DNA from: Dromaius novaehollandiae
Lineage: Eukaryota > Chordata > Aves > Casuariiformes > Dromaiidae
Direction: 5' to 3'
NCBI RefSeq assembly: GCF_036370855.1
Contig: NC_088102.1
Location: 72,797,601 to 72,861,600 of the forward strand
Length of the DNA: 64,000 nucleotides
A model generated the notes under the pieces. The model saw nothing but the letters and a program-made list of their open reading frames with translations, had not been told where the DNA came from and did no database searches. The position numbers were made by a program, and so were the translations under genes. Positions within the stretch are counted from its first letter, which is position 1. Each line of letters begins with the position of its first letter. This document shows, in pieces, positions 50,455 to 61,527 of the stretch.

Positions 50455-51240
50455 CCTAGAATCATGTAATATTTAGGCGTGAAGGGGTCGGAGGGAGAAG
50501 CTGCTCAGTTCGTGTGGACTAAATCAAATCAGGATCAAAGTGGTTTACTAATTTATTAACAACATGTAATACACAAGGAAGCCATGAACTATACATTCAG
50601 GGTCAGCATCAGCAGTGCAACAAAGCTGAATCCTTCTCTGTTTCTTGGTTTCAAAGTCTCCTGGTAATTCCCTCATTACTGTTTAATCCAGCTGATGATC
50701 ATCTTCCTCTCTAGTGTTATCAGTCTGGGGCAAACTCCCTCTCAGACAGTACTTGGTATTTCACTCACACACTGTTTACATGCACATTCCTTCCTTATCA
50801 GCTGTTGCTATCCAGGCCATCTTGCCAGGGGAGGAGCTGTGCAGACACTCACATAGAAGGGATTGCTAGAGCTCTCTAGTACAACCTCCCACCTTGGACC
50901 CCCATTCCAGTGTTTGACCAGCCTCACAGTGATTTTTTTTTTAATCTGAATTTCCCATATTGCAAATTTTGTCCATCGCCTCTTTTTCTGTCCCTGTGAA
51001 TCCCTAAGAAAAGCCTGGCTCCATCTTCTCCACACTTTTCCATGTGGGAGTTGAAGACAGCAATAAGATCTCCTCCTTGCCTTCTCTTTTCCAGGCTCAA
51101 CAAACCCAATTATTTTGATCTCTCCTCATACGTTACGTGCTCCAGCCCCCTGATCACTGTGGTAGTTGCCACTGGACTTTTTTCCAGTATGTCAACATCT
51201 TTCTTACACTGGGGAGCACTAATGCAGACATAAACGTTGT
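50455..51240 (-). mobile_element. CR1 LINE 3' fragment, reverse orientation, interrupted
   Basis: The complement of the CR1 3' end begins 'cctagaatcatgtaatattt'. It resumes at about 50850 with 'aagggattgctagagctctc'. It then runs through 'tcttttccaggctcaacaaa' to 'tgctccagccccctgatcac' and 'gccactggacttttttccag'. About 360 bases at 50487-50845 are foreign to CR1. A short AAGGG occurs on both sides of that insert. Confidence 0.8.
50487..50845 (-). mobile_element. Unassigned insertion in CR1, possibly a solo-LTR fossil
   Basis: This block splits the reverse-oriented CR1 and has AAGGG on both flanks. Read on the minus strand it contains a polyadenylation-like AATAAA about 80 bases before its end, as many LTRs do. 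The ends do not show clean TG...CA termini. Treat it as an LTR-like fossil of unknown family, or another short insertion. Confidence 0.3.
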
Positions 51241-51990
51241 CGGCCCTAGCATTGATACCCAAGGAATGCCACCACTAATCTTCATTATGTTGATAATGCA
51301 TTTAGAGAAGCCCTTCTTGTTGCCATTCCCATTGCCCCCTAGCTTCAACACCAGACAAGCTTTGCTTTCCCAGCTATGTCTCTGCATACTCCCACAAGGT
51401 CTTCATATTCCTCCTGGCTAGCTCACCCCTGCTTCCACCATTTTTTCCCCCACTTTCTTTCACTTTCTTTTATTCATAACTCTTTACCATTTCCCCCATT
51501 GCTGAGAACAGAAGTAGTAGATAACAAAAGTTTTGTTGTCATATTTGGCACTTAGAGGTAGAAACACTGAATTCACCATAGAAAATCTTGTCCTCACAGT
51601 TATTCTTTTTGTAATATGAAGCACATAATACACTTGATATTCGTATCAAGTCAAATAGAATAAAATATTATTCTTTCATTTATTCTTTCTTTGTTCCTGA
51701 AAAGAGTTACAAAATAGTTCTTAGTCATAGTTATTTAATATTTGAGAGGAAGGCTTACATACAGACTATGTGTTTCATGAATATAAGAATCTGGACAAAG
51801 TGAATGAGATTCACCTCTCTTAATCTTGCATGTCTCCAAAGGTGTTAATCAGGACCAATTCCTGAATCAGGACCCATATGTATAATTCCTGCTGTTTTTC
51901 CACACTTTTGCTGTTTAACTTAGGTGCATCTTTTTCTCTAGAGAAAGGACTAAAAATTATTTTTGTTTTCTGTACAGTCCCAGAGTGTCT
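51241..51990. other. AT-rich intergenic DNA
   Basis: No gene recognised. A short piece near 51807-51850 belongs to the 'cacctaacttta' dispersed family described elsewhere in this annotation. Confidence 0.45.
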
Positions 51991-51994
51991 CTTC

Positions 51995-52260
51995 TTGCTA
52001 CAGTGATCTGCGACTGTTATTCGGCTATACGTAAAAAACTATAAGTTCAGTGACTATGGCCTCCAAGCTTTGTGTCCAGCTGCCTTCACCTTCGCAGTCA
52101 TCTGGTGTATAATGGAATCATGCACACTCTTAAGTGTCTTAAAAATACAACTCTGTGGCTACAGCACTACTGGTCTGCTCTTTTGTGGCTTTCTACTGAA
52201 GCTGCTGCTCTCAAATTTGAATGACACTAACTTTCTGGTTATAAGACCAGGGGAGTGGTA
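51995..52260 (+). pseudogene. Olfactory receptor remnant (helix 3 end to helix 5)
   Basis: Short receptor-like pieces in shifting frames: DCYSAI (after helix 3), VTMASKLCVQL (helix 4 start), then LKIQLCGYSTTGLLFCGF followed by LLKLLLSNLNDTN. These align with the second extracellular loop pattern LSFCGSNVINHFFCD..PLLKLSCSDT. At least two frame changes and in-frame stops separate them. Upstream and downstream helices are missing. This is an old decayed copy in the same orientation as the other receptors. Confidence 0.6.
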
Positions 52261-54170
52261 GTTTCTTTATTTGTGCAAAACAGTGGCATGTCTAACTGCT
52301 ACAGCTACTTTCTGTGGGATTAGCCTGTTAAGCACAGATCAGAGAACATCCTGTGTGCATCGAGAACCAGCTGAGGAGAGTTACAGAGAAGAAAGAGAAC
52401 ATCCAGTATTATCAAACAGTGTTTAGATGACAACCCACCTTAATGGGCAGTTAATGATTAATGAATAATGAACAGTGACTGATATATTACATCCCATTTC
52501 ACATTTGCTCTGATGAACTGCAAATTGCTTAGGAATTTCTCTCCTCTGAATGGCCACACACTTTTATAGCCACACCCTCAAAAAACTGGTTTACCCTGTC
52601 TCTATGTCACGCTAAATGCGCCAGCAGTTTAGGCGCAGATGAGTTTCCAATTTAAATTTGTTTTGCCTAAGAAAGCAGAAATAAGGCAATCGATGGTTTA
52701 ACACTGTAGCTACTGTGTGTTTGGAAACTTGTATCTGAAATTATCCTCTGGCCCTCCTGTAGAAGGCACACCATGGATTTTAAGAGTTTAGATGGAGCTG
52801 GTGGGGCTTTCTATTTTAGGCACAGTTACCTTAATTCTAACTAAATCTGTTTTAAATATAGATCTGAGCAAACACTGCTACCACAGGGGCAGGATTCACC
52901 TCCCCTTGTTTAGATATTTAACGATTAGAGTTGGAGTCAACTATCTTTAGGGGAAGGACTTAACTCCCTAACTCTAAGTAAATACCATGTCACTTTTACA
53001 TATAGACTAAGTATTTAAGCTTCCTTTATGGCCAAGAGAGATCTAGTCAAGGCCTTCAGTGGAGTCCAGGGAACAATGTGGCTTTCTGTAAGGTAGATAC
53101 CTACATTTTTGTCAGCTGAATAGATTGGTAAACACTGTTGATATTGCATTAAGTGGCATCCCATTAACTATATATAATGAAAGCTTAGCTCACAAATAGG
53201 TAACTAGAGACACCTAAATTTAGGTCTTAATGTGAGCTCAATCTCACCTCCAAAATAAGGTGAAGTGAATCCCATTCTGGACATCTACATTACAGCTAAT
53301 AATTCTAAATTCCCTCTAGCTGGTGGGAAAAATAGGCACCCAAGCAGAGGAATACACTTTTTCTCCTTTGATTAAAAAGCAACTGAAGACTTAGGCTTCA
53401 AAGATGTAAATTCTGAACTGGGGAAGATGACTCCTTCCATTTCGTGCAATCCATGTGCAAAGGAATGACTAGAAACCTGAAGAACAACCTTTCTCTCTCC
53501 AAGCTAGCTGGAAACCAAATCAACTTAAGTTTACCTTAGTATAAGAATGAAAGAAAAAATCTTGATTTGGCCTTGCTCCTTTTAAAATCTATGGGCAAAG
53601 AATCTCTCCTTGATCTCAAATACAATAAGCTTCTCTGTTCATGTTTTGTTTGCAAAAGAGAACTTGGTGATATTGTAATGCTTTATTTTAGACAGTTACA
53701 CACCTGGGGCTGGAAATCCTCCTGAGGTCCCAGGATCCTGGAGTCATGGGAACTCCTGGGCTAATACAGAAAGACTGGGTATTTGCAGCTTCATACTAAA
53801 CCTAGAGCAGTTCTACACCTCTCTATCTCAGAGGCTGTCAGTGGAAAAAACAAGGAGACAATGCTCAAACATTGGTGAGCTCCACTCTGTGTTTGCCTTT
53901 ATCATGATTTGCAGTTTAGAAAGACATTTTGAACCTAAGAAAGAGAGATTCTTTTCTCATTTTCTACATTTCCTTCTTGAGAAAAGGGAAAAGTGGGAAA
54001 GCTTTATTGAGAGAGAGAGGAGACAGAAACATATAGGGTAGGATTAATCCCACCTGACTTTAGGTATCTGCAGTGTAAGCGTCTACTAATGGACTCATCT
54101 GTGCATGATCAAACATGAGCATCTCAGATGGGATGAATGATGCTTTGCACCATATAGACTACCAGTAGAG
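52261..54170. other. AT-rich intergenic DNA with old dispersed repeats
   Basis: No exon recognised. It contains a 14-bp perfect palindrome ACCTAAATTTAGGT near 53214 and several stretches of a shared dispersed motif (52905-52980, 53190-53290, 54040-54110). Confidence 0.5.
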
Positions 54171-54175
54171 TTGAA

Positions 54176-54420
54176 GTCAAGGGCAAACGCAAAGCCTTTT
54201 CCACCTGTGCCTCACACCTGACTGTTGTGAGCCTCTTCTATGGGACATCACTCTTTATTTAAAACCCAGCTCAGACAGCTCACAGAATGAGGGTAAATGG
54301 GCCTCTCTGTTTTATATTGTGGTGGCTCCCATGCTGAACTGCTTCGTCTACAGCCTGAAGAATAAGGAAGTAAAGAATGCCATGAGGAAAGTCACAGAAA
54401 AGAGATGTTCTTCAAAGGTT
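54176..54420 (+). pseudogene. Olfactory receptor remnant (helix 6 to C-terminus)
   Basis: The fragment starts within the third inner loop ([22 protein letters not shown]) and reaches APMLNCFVYSLKNKEVKNAM. The region between is shortened and frame-shifted after SLFI. Everything before helix 6 is absent. It is close to the receptor at 48468 in the [14 protein letters not shown] stretch, suggesting a local duplicate that then lost its 5' part. Confidence 0.85.
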
Positions 54421-54429
54421 ATGGCAATG

Positions 54430-55880
54430 CACACTCCTACCACAGGCATGTATGTGTCCCTTAAGTTTAGCATCTGGCTTGCCTTGAGAATGAGATCTCT
54501 TTGTCTGGAGACTTTTCCACTAGTACTACCTTAACTTCTTGACAGTCTTATATTATTATTATATTTTGAAAGGTTGAAAATCCCAATCATTTCCTTAAAA
54601 GTCTTAAGGTTTACATAAGAATTCTTTTAAATTAATAAAGCAGTGATAGAGGAATGTAAACATGCAATCCTTAAGTTTTTGATTTTTGTTCTGTAATGTT
54701 TTTTTTTTGTCTCTACCTATAATCCAGGACCTTAATTGCAGGAACAATTAATGAATGGAAGGCCTGCAAGTGGTTTTATGCCCCAATTGTCTTAATCATG
54801 CACCTTGCTACCTAAGTGTAACCTATATAGATCACTTCTAGTTCCCAGTTTTCCAATACTGATTATAGAAGTTTATGGAATGCCTGATGTCCTAACAAAA
54901 GTCAGGTGTAGATATGGCACTATGAAAACTCCATTTAATCATCATCTCTGTCAGATCATTCCCCTCAATATTAGATGGGCATTGGGATGTCAGCACCTTT
55001 AACAGGAAAATATTAAATGATAAGTAACTTATCTAATATTTTAGAAGTGATTTTTCACATTTGGGGTTGTCAATTGAAATTCAGAAATGACAAGATTCAT
55101 CTCACTTAAATTTACTCATCTAAAAGCTCATAATTTAGTCTAATTTAATTTAAGGAGGAGATTTTGTGTGATTCTGAATTGTCATTGTTTTTATGCTGTG
55201 TCTCACACAATCAGAGATGTAAGTTTTTCTTAGAAAGCACTGCATGCTAGAAGCCCACAACTAGAACCTTGCTAACAATGTATTTTTTTGTTCAATAATA
55301 CTTTGATAAAATGTATTCATTTATTAAGACCTGAGAGGATTAAAGAGTGAAAGATATATGACCTAACATTCTATTTGGGATGTCTTTAAATTATCAACAG
55401 CTTCTTCGTGGGGGACCACTTAATACACTTGAGTGAGCATGCTTGTTAGACAAAAAGAGACATGAGATAACACGGAGAAGGTATTTAGAATCAGAAATGC
55501 TTCTGGCACATAGATGAGCATGTTCCACTTTAGGACAGTATGACTCTGTGAGAGAAAGCAATCCCAGAATCTATAGCAGATTTTGTACATTCTGATGTTT
55601 TGCTTTAGGCAAACTGGTTTCAGACCACTCCAAGTTTCAGCTTCACTTTAGGACTACGCTGACCTGTCCAAATCTATGTGAGTGACATCCCACAAGCAGG
55701 AAAAAAAAGAAACCTTTCAGTGAATCTTTTTTTATCAAGAATATATTCTTTTATAATGTTGTGCTCATAATACTCATGACTAAGTGCATGCACACCTCTG
55801 ACACATCATGATTGCCATCTGCATTCTATACTCCAAAATTGTGCTCTGTAGATATTCCAGGAAGAATTTCTATCCAGATG
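54430..55880. other. AT-rich intergenic DNA
   Basis: No gene recognised in this 1.4-kb stretch. The dispersed 'cacttaaattta' motif occurs at about 55090-55150. Confidence 0.45.
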
Positions 55881-55884
55881 ATGG

Positions 55885-57510
55885 AATTCATTCACTCTTT
55901 GCCCAGCTTCAGAGAATAATCTTGTTACCCTGATGGAAAACCTTGGAGTGATTATTTTCATTAGAACCAATTCTTGACTCTACAGCCTAACACGTAATTG
56001 ATCTGGATGCTTGGCTTTTGCTGGTTTCTGTTATTCTGGAGTCATGTTTGTATGTAAGAGGCCATCTTTGTTTCTGGCTCCATGGATTAAATCTATTTTT
56101 GGAGTACATTTGTGGCATCAAGGTCCTTTTGGCTAGAGCCAAAGAAGGTAAGATGTTATTTCTGGATAAACTTAGTGGAGGGATTCCACCAATCAGCTGG
56201 ATTCGGTGGGATCAAGATTTAATATATATCTTGGATAAAGGTGGATCATTTTGATAAAATTTTACAATAATGTTCAGTTGGAGGAGTAAAATCAAAAAAT
56301 AAATTATCTCCAGCTCTAAGACCATCCTTACAAACTAGAAACCCACTCAGGCTACTAATATTTTCCTACCTCTTAGTGGAAAAACAGATCAGGGTGGGAT
56401 TTTGATGTCTATTTGTGATTAATATGTAATTGCTTGTGAGAGGTTGTTGTACTTGCCAACAGTTTACCTGTGGCTAAAGGAAGTCCAGGCAAGTTCATGG
56501 AAGAGAAATGCAAAGATGGTTTGCTAAATACTTGTACATCATCTGTGGATCCCCAAGACTGGGAGAATATTTGGGTATCACATCATGCTTATTTTATCCT
56601 TATATGGTTCCCTGAACATCTGCCTTTTGTCCTTGCCAGAAGCAGGAATTTGAGCTAGGAGGACCTGTAATCTGACCTAGCATGATTGTTCTTATGGTCT
56701 TAGGTTAAGCAGTTTTGAGATGTCCTGAGGATAATGATGATAATGAAGATATTTTTGATTATCTTAATAATGATAGTAAGTGAAAATATAGTCACCAAGA
56801 ATAAACGAAAAATGTATTCATTTTCCCAGTCTTAATGTGGACCCATTAACTAAACTGTGTGGACAGATAAGCCTGTATCACATAATCAGACATTCCATTC
56901 TCTAGGGTACCTTGGTTACAGAATACATAGGGGCCCGAACAGTTTGAGCTCCTGTGTTCAGTTGTTGTGATTATTTTGTTTGTCAATATTTGAGAGGAAA
57001 AGATTCTCAGGGAATGAATACCAAAGCTCTGGATTTCTGATAAAAGATCAGTTGTCCAGTGCATCACCACACTGTGATCCCAAGATCACTGATCGCTTCT
57101 GCCGTGAAATGCTGCCAGTGCTAGCTGTCTTTCTTTCTGACATCAGCATCAATGAAATGTTTGTGTCTGTTGGCTTTAATATAGTAGTCTCTAGCTTCAC
57201 CACCCGCACTTCCTACAGCTGCATTTTGGCTGCCATCTTGAGGATCCACTCTGCCATGGGTAGGTACCAGGGCTTCTCTGCCTGTACCTGCCACCTAACT
57301 ACCATCGCCATCTTCTAGGAGGCAGATGCAGTCTTGTGTCGCAAACCTTAATTCTGGTACCAGGACAAAGTAGCTTCCATATCTTATGGAGTTATGGTTT
57401 CTCTGATGAACCCTCTGATCTACAGCCTGAGTCATAAGGAAGTCAAATATGCTTTGAGAAAGGTGATGGGGAGAACAAGAATCTTTTTGAAGAAACGATC
57501 ATCTAGCTAG
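55885..57510 (+). pseudogene. Olfactory receptor pseudogene split by about 1 kb of foreign DNA
   Basis: An N-terminal piece at about 55885-56000 reads MEFIHSLPSFRE and, in another frame, LVTLMENLGVIIFIRTNS, matching the receptor N-terminus and helix 1. The C-terminal half resumes at about 57061: CDPKITDRFCREMLPVLAVF (second outer loop), then INEMFVSVGFNIVVSS (helix 5), LRIHSAMGRYQGFSACTCHL (inner loop 3) and [13 protein letters not shown] (helix 7). There is an in-frame stop near 57316. Helices 2-4 are absent, and the gap holds unrelated DNA including a reverse-oriented dispersed repeat. I infer that both parts come from one ancestral gene because order and strand agree. Confidence 0.7.
56560..56710 (-). 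repeat. Old dispersed repeat, reverse orientation
   Basis: The end 'atctgacctagcatgattg' followed by 'ttcttatggtctta' looks like the complement of the reptile repeat start 'taagaacataagaacggcc' plus 'atactgggtcagacc'. It is a relative of the block at 2220-2480, and lies inside the split receptor pseudogene. Confidence 0.4.
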
Positions 57511-57519
57511 TGCTTAAAA

Positions 57520-57640
57520 AATGGACGAACTAGAGAAGGGAAGAAATAGTGATACCCATTTCTCAAAAAGGCAAAATTTATCCAAACATGTACACAAATT
57601 TTAAGGTCATCTCTAGTGGTTAATGGGAGAAGCAGTATCT

Positions 57641-57684
<44 letters not shown>

Positions 57685-60600
57685 GAAGAAGAACACAGGA
57701 AGAAAAGTATATGAGGTAAAATTATATTGACAGTGAATGCCAAGGAGTGTAGCCAGCAGATGAGTAGCAGGAAAAAAAAAAGGAACTGATTGAGATTCAC
57801 TCACCTAACTGCAGATGTCTGGAAGAGAGTTACCTAAGTCTGAGCTCATTGTCAGAAAATTCTTTATACTGTATAATGAGAAATTAATGTTTCCACTGTG
57901 TGATAGACCCTACCCTTGGGTACATGCCTTCAGATAGCTGGGACTTTGTGAATACTGATTAAGGAACCTGCTATGCTCTGTGAGGAAGCACTGGTGCAAA
58001 ACCATACTAAAATGTAAGCAGAAAATTGAAAGTTATCTTGAAACAAGAAAAGTGAAAATACAATGACAAATTTCTTTATGCATTTTAATCCACTTTTTCT
58101 TTAATGTATACACATCTGCTTTAAGCAAATACCTAGCACAAAAGAAAATTAATCTGACTGCTACAAAGATGAAACACTTTCATTAAATTACTCTATTACT
58201 AAGAGTTATTATATTTCACTCCCAAGGAATATGGGAGAGAAAAATCCTTCAAATTCAAATCCTTCAGCAAAAATGCATTGCCTTGTGTTTCATTTCTCAT
58301 TACGAAGTTATGTACACAAGAATCATTACTTAGCCTCTGCATGCATCATTTCTGATATGCTCTGAGGATGGAATCCTTAAAACATAAACCTCAGAGATAA
58401 ATCTCTGCATCCTTCCCAGGCTCTAAGGGAAAAGCTCACTCTGTTTTTCAGGTGCCCCAGAGAACCTTTGATAATTTGTCCTGCAGGTGTGGGATAAAAC
58501 TTGAATCTTCCAACCACATCGAAGACTATAATAGGGATGTCATTGTGGTTTCAGAAAGATTGATGGACTGATGTATTTTTTAATTTAAACTCAACAATCA
58601 GTGAGTATGAACCTGGGACTAACCCAGGCAAATTCATCTGAGAGAGTGGGTGAATTTTTGAAACAAATTTATATTGGATGATTAGGGGCTGACTATTATT
58701 GTATGTCTCCGCTATCAATTCAAAAAAACTGTATACAGGCAAAATCCTCTGTCATCACCTAGCTGATGATTCTTATCTCTATGTAGTTTCATTGCAATAG
58801 AAGAGAACTGTGAAGAACTGCAGAAGCTCCAACATGAGGTAGGCAAATTAAGGATCTCAGTAAGAATGTAGTGATAAAGAATGCAATGAAGAAATACAAG
58901 AAAAGGAGACAAAGGACAATGTACATTTGATAACACCTTTAAACATGGTGTTGGAATAACCTTATTAGATCCGTTCCAATGAACTGACAAGGAACAGAGT
59001 ACAGACAGTATTCAGAAGTGGGCAGTGGGCATATGACAGCAAATCTGGATTCCTCATTCAGCAGTGTGTTCACGGAAGGGTAATGCAAACTTCAGCTACA
59101 AAGGGAGAGTAATGGATAGTAGTGACTGAGAAGGTAGTTTTGTTTGTGGCATTTGTGCATCAGAATTGTGGTGGCTTAGAACAGAAACCTGAGCCCAGTC
59201 CAAGTCCAAACCTCTTAAAAATGTTAAAATTATTGAATATGCAGATAAGTGCCCCTTCCCACCAAAGAATAAATAGGAGAACAGGATGGGGAAGGACTTT
59301 TTGAATCAATGAATCCACTCCTTCGTGAAAGCAGGAACCTTGCCACGTAAACCATACTGTGAAGTTAAGTTCCCCCCAGAAAGAAAAAAATCCCAGTATT
59401 CTCAAATTAGAATTTTATTTTGAATTCAAATGTTAGATAAAACTTCCCTATATTAGTAAATTCAAGAGGCACAAATTTGATAAGGCTTAGCTGAAAAAAA
59501 ATGACTGAGAGGTGGCTTGATTACTCTATGGAATAACTTCAATGGGAAGAAAATTTCAAAAATTAGTTGGCTGCTGAAAATGAGGGCAACAGGCACATCT
59601 AGAGTATATGAGTTCAGCTAAACATATCTACAAGCAATCTGAAACAAAAGAAAGACAGATAACATTTTAGAACACCAAAAGGGGAAGCACGGATTCTCCG
59701 TCCTACAGTGCGCTCTGACTGAAGTGGACAACTTCTAAGAAAATTTTCAACACTTGAAGCCATGCTTTTGAATGGTGTCCAGGAGTCAAAAGAAGAAACA
59801 CTGTGGGTATATCTCTTCCTGCTTGCTACCTAATATATCTGTGAACTTAGAGATGTGACTAAGGGAAATGCAAATGATTTAGTCCTATTTGATGACTATC
59901 TAGAAGAGAGAGCTAATCAGAGATATTCACATTCAGGGAATAGGTTAATAACCAAAACAGAATAAGGTAGTTTCCTCTTGAGGCTATAAAGACATAAACA
60001 TTTCTTTTAGGCATTTGATCTCACTTCAATTAAAAAAAAAATGTCACTGGAGTGTCAGAAAATCTCTCCAATGTGGTCTATTATCTATGTAATGTAGCAC
60101 ACTATTTAATGTGGCAAATCAGGGCCCAATATTATTGTATTTATTTTTCCCTAAATAAGAAATTCCCCCCTCAGGGGGGAGGGCGAGAGGGGAAGAAAAA
60201 AAAAAAAGAGAGAGAGAAAGAGATCCTCCCAGTCACGCCCACATATTGGAAAGAATTTGGACTGTTCACAGGAGACAGCATTTTGCAAGACCAGATTTTT
60301 CCATAATGTGCCTGTCAAAGCTAGTTCTCTTTAAGATTTTTCTACAGTTATGATGTATTATGAAGTTCTGATGTAAGATATTGTTTATTTAATTTCCAGA
60401 TTTTTGGGGGGCTGTTTTTGATCTTCAACCTGCCTATTGAGGATAACTAACATATATTTTCTCCAGAATAAGTGGGTTAGTCATCCAGGAAATGCCAAAT
60501 TGTATGTTAGCCTCTGGCACTACATATGCCTGCTGCTGAGAGAAATGATTACACCTCTTCTCTGTGTGTTTCCTTCCACCTCCCCTGCCTTGGTACCAGG
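57520..60600. other. AT-rich intergenic DNA with homopolymer runs
   Basis: No gene recognised over 3 kb. It holds a 36-T run (57644-57679), a shared dispersed motif at 57785-57850, and a purine-rich patch (60171-60226). Confidence 0.5.
57644..57679. repeat. 36-base poly-T run
   Basis: The longest homopolymer in the window. It could be the tail of a reverse-oriented retroposed sequence starting at 57680, but the following bases do not resemble any element I know and no flanking direct repeat is evident. Confidence 0.9.
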
Positions 60601-60603
60601 AGA

Positions 60604-61527
60604 ATGGCTGAGGGAAACCATTCAGAAGTGATGGAGTTTGTTCTCCTGCGTTTCACAAATCTGCCAGGGCTGCTCTTTGTCATTTTTTTACTGATCTATG
60701 TTACCACTCTGGTGGGGAACCTGGGTATGATCATACTAATCAGGACTGACTCTCAGCTTCGTGTCCCCCTGTACTTTCTTCTCAGCAACCTGTCTTTCCT
60801 GGACATCTATTATTCTTCATCTGTAACTCCTAAGCTCCTGTCAGGCCTCCTTGCTGAGAGGAATATAATTTCTTTTAATGGCTGCATTGCACAGTTTTAT
60901 TTTTTTGCAGTAATTGGCACTACAGAAGCTATCCTTCTGGCTGTCATGGGTTATGATCACTATATGGCCATCTGTGAACCTCTGCACTTTTTGTCTGTCA
61001 TGTCCCCTAGAGTTTGTGTCCAGCTGGAGGCGGGCTCTTGCATTGCCGGGACCCTGAATGCCCTGGTGCACACTGGCACCCTCTTCCAACTGTCTTTCTG
61101 TGGCCCAAATGTTGTCCATCATTTCTATTGTGAAATCCCTCCACTCCTGTTACTCTCATGCTCTGACACTCGGGTCAATGAGATGCTGATGGTTGCGAGT
61201 ATTGGTTTCATCATAACAACTTCAGCCTTGGCAATCTTTGTCTCTTATGCCTGCATCCTGCTCACTATCTGGAATCTCCACACCGTGGAGGGCGGGCACA
61301 AAGCCTTCTCCACCTGCATCTCCCACCTCATGGCTGTTGCCCTCTTCTATGGCTCTGCTGCTTTCTTGTATCTACATCCCCTTTCCAATCACTCAGAAGA
61401 TCAAGGAAAAATGGCTTCCATCTTCTACGCTGTGGTGACCCCCATGCTCAACCCTTTCATCTACAGCCTGAGGAACAAGGAGGTGAAGAACGCCCTCAGA
61501 AGAGCGATGAAGAAGTTCCTCTTCTGA
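60604..61527 (+). CDS. Olfactory receptor (class II, OR5/8/9-like), open
   Basis: A single-exon, 307-aa G-protein-coupled odorant receptor for the plasma membrane of olfactory neurons, with no frame breaks. The start chosen is MAEGNHSEVMEF at 60604, which gives the family-typical N-terminus with the glycosylation site NHS; an upstream in-frame start would add 26 non-receptor residues. Motifs in order: GNLGMIILIRTD (helix 1), PLYFLLSNLSFLDI (helix 2), MGYDHYMAIC (end of helix 3), SFCGPNVVHHFYC (outer loop 2), KAFSTCISHL (helix 6) and PMLNPFIYSLRNKEVKNAL (helix 7). The DRY arginine is His here, which is unusual and may weaken G-protein coupling. Expression is unknown. Confidence 0.93.
   Translation: MAEGNHSEVMEFVLLRFTNLPGLLFVIFLLIYVTTLVGNLGMIILIRTDSQLRVPLYFLLSNLSFLDIYYSSSVTPKLLSGLLAERNIISFNGCIAQFYFFAVIGTTEAILLAVMGYDHYMAICEPLHFLSVMSPRVCVQLEAGSCIAGTLNALVHTGTLFQLSFCGPNVVHHFYCEIPPLLLLSCSDTRVNEMLMVASIGFIITTSALAIFVSYACILLTIWNLHTVEGGHKAFSTCISHLMAVALFYGSAAFLYLHPLSNHSEDQGKMASIFYAVVTPMLNPFIYSLRNKEVKNALRRAMKKFLF

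Noticed and set aside
57644-57679. Poly-T as the tail of a processed pseudogene
   Set aside because: The adjacent sequence does not match any gene I recognise, and no direct repeats flank it.
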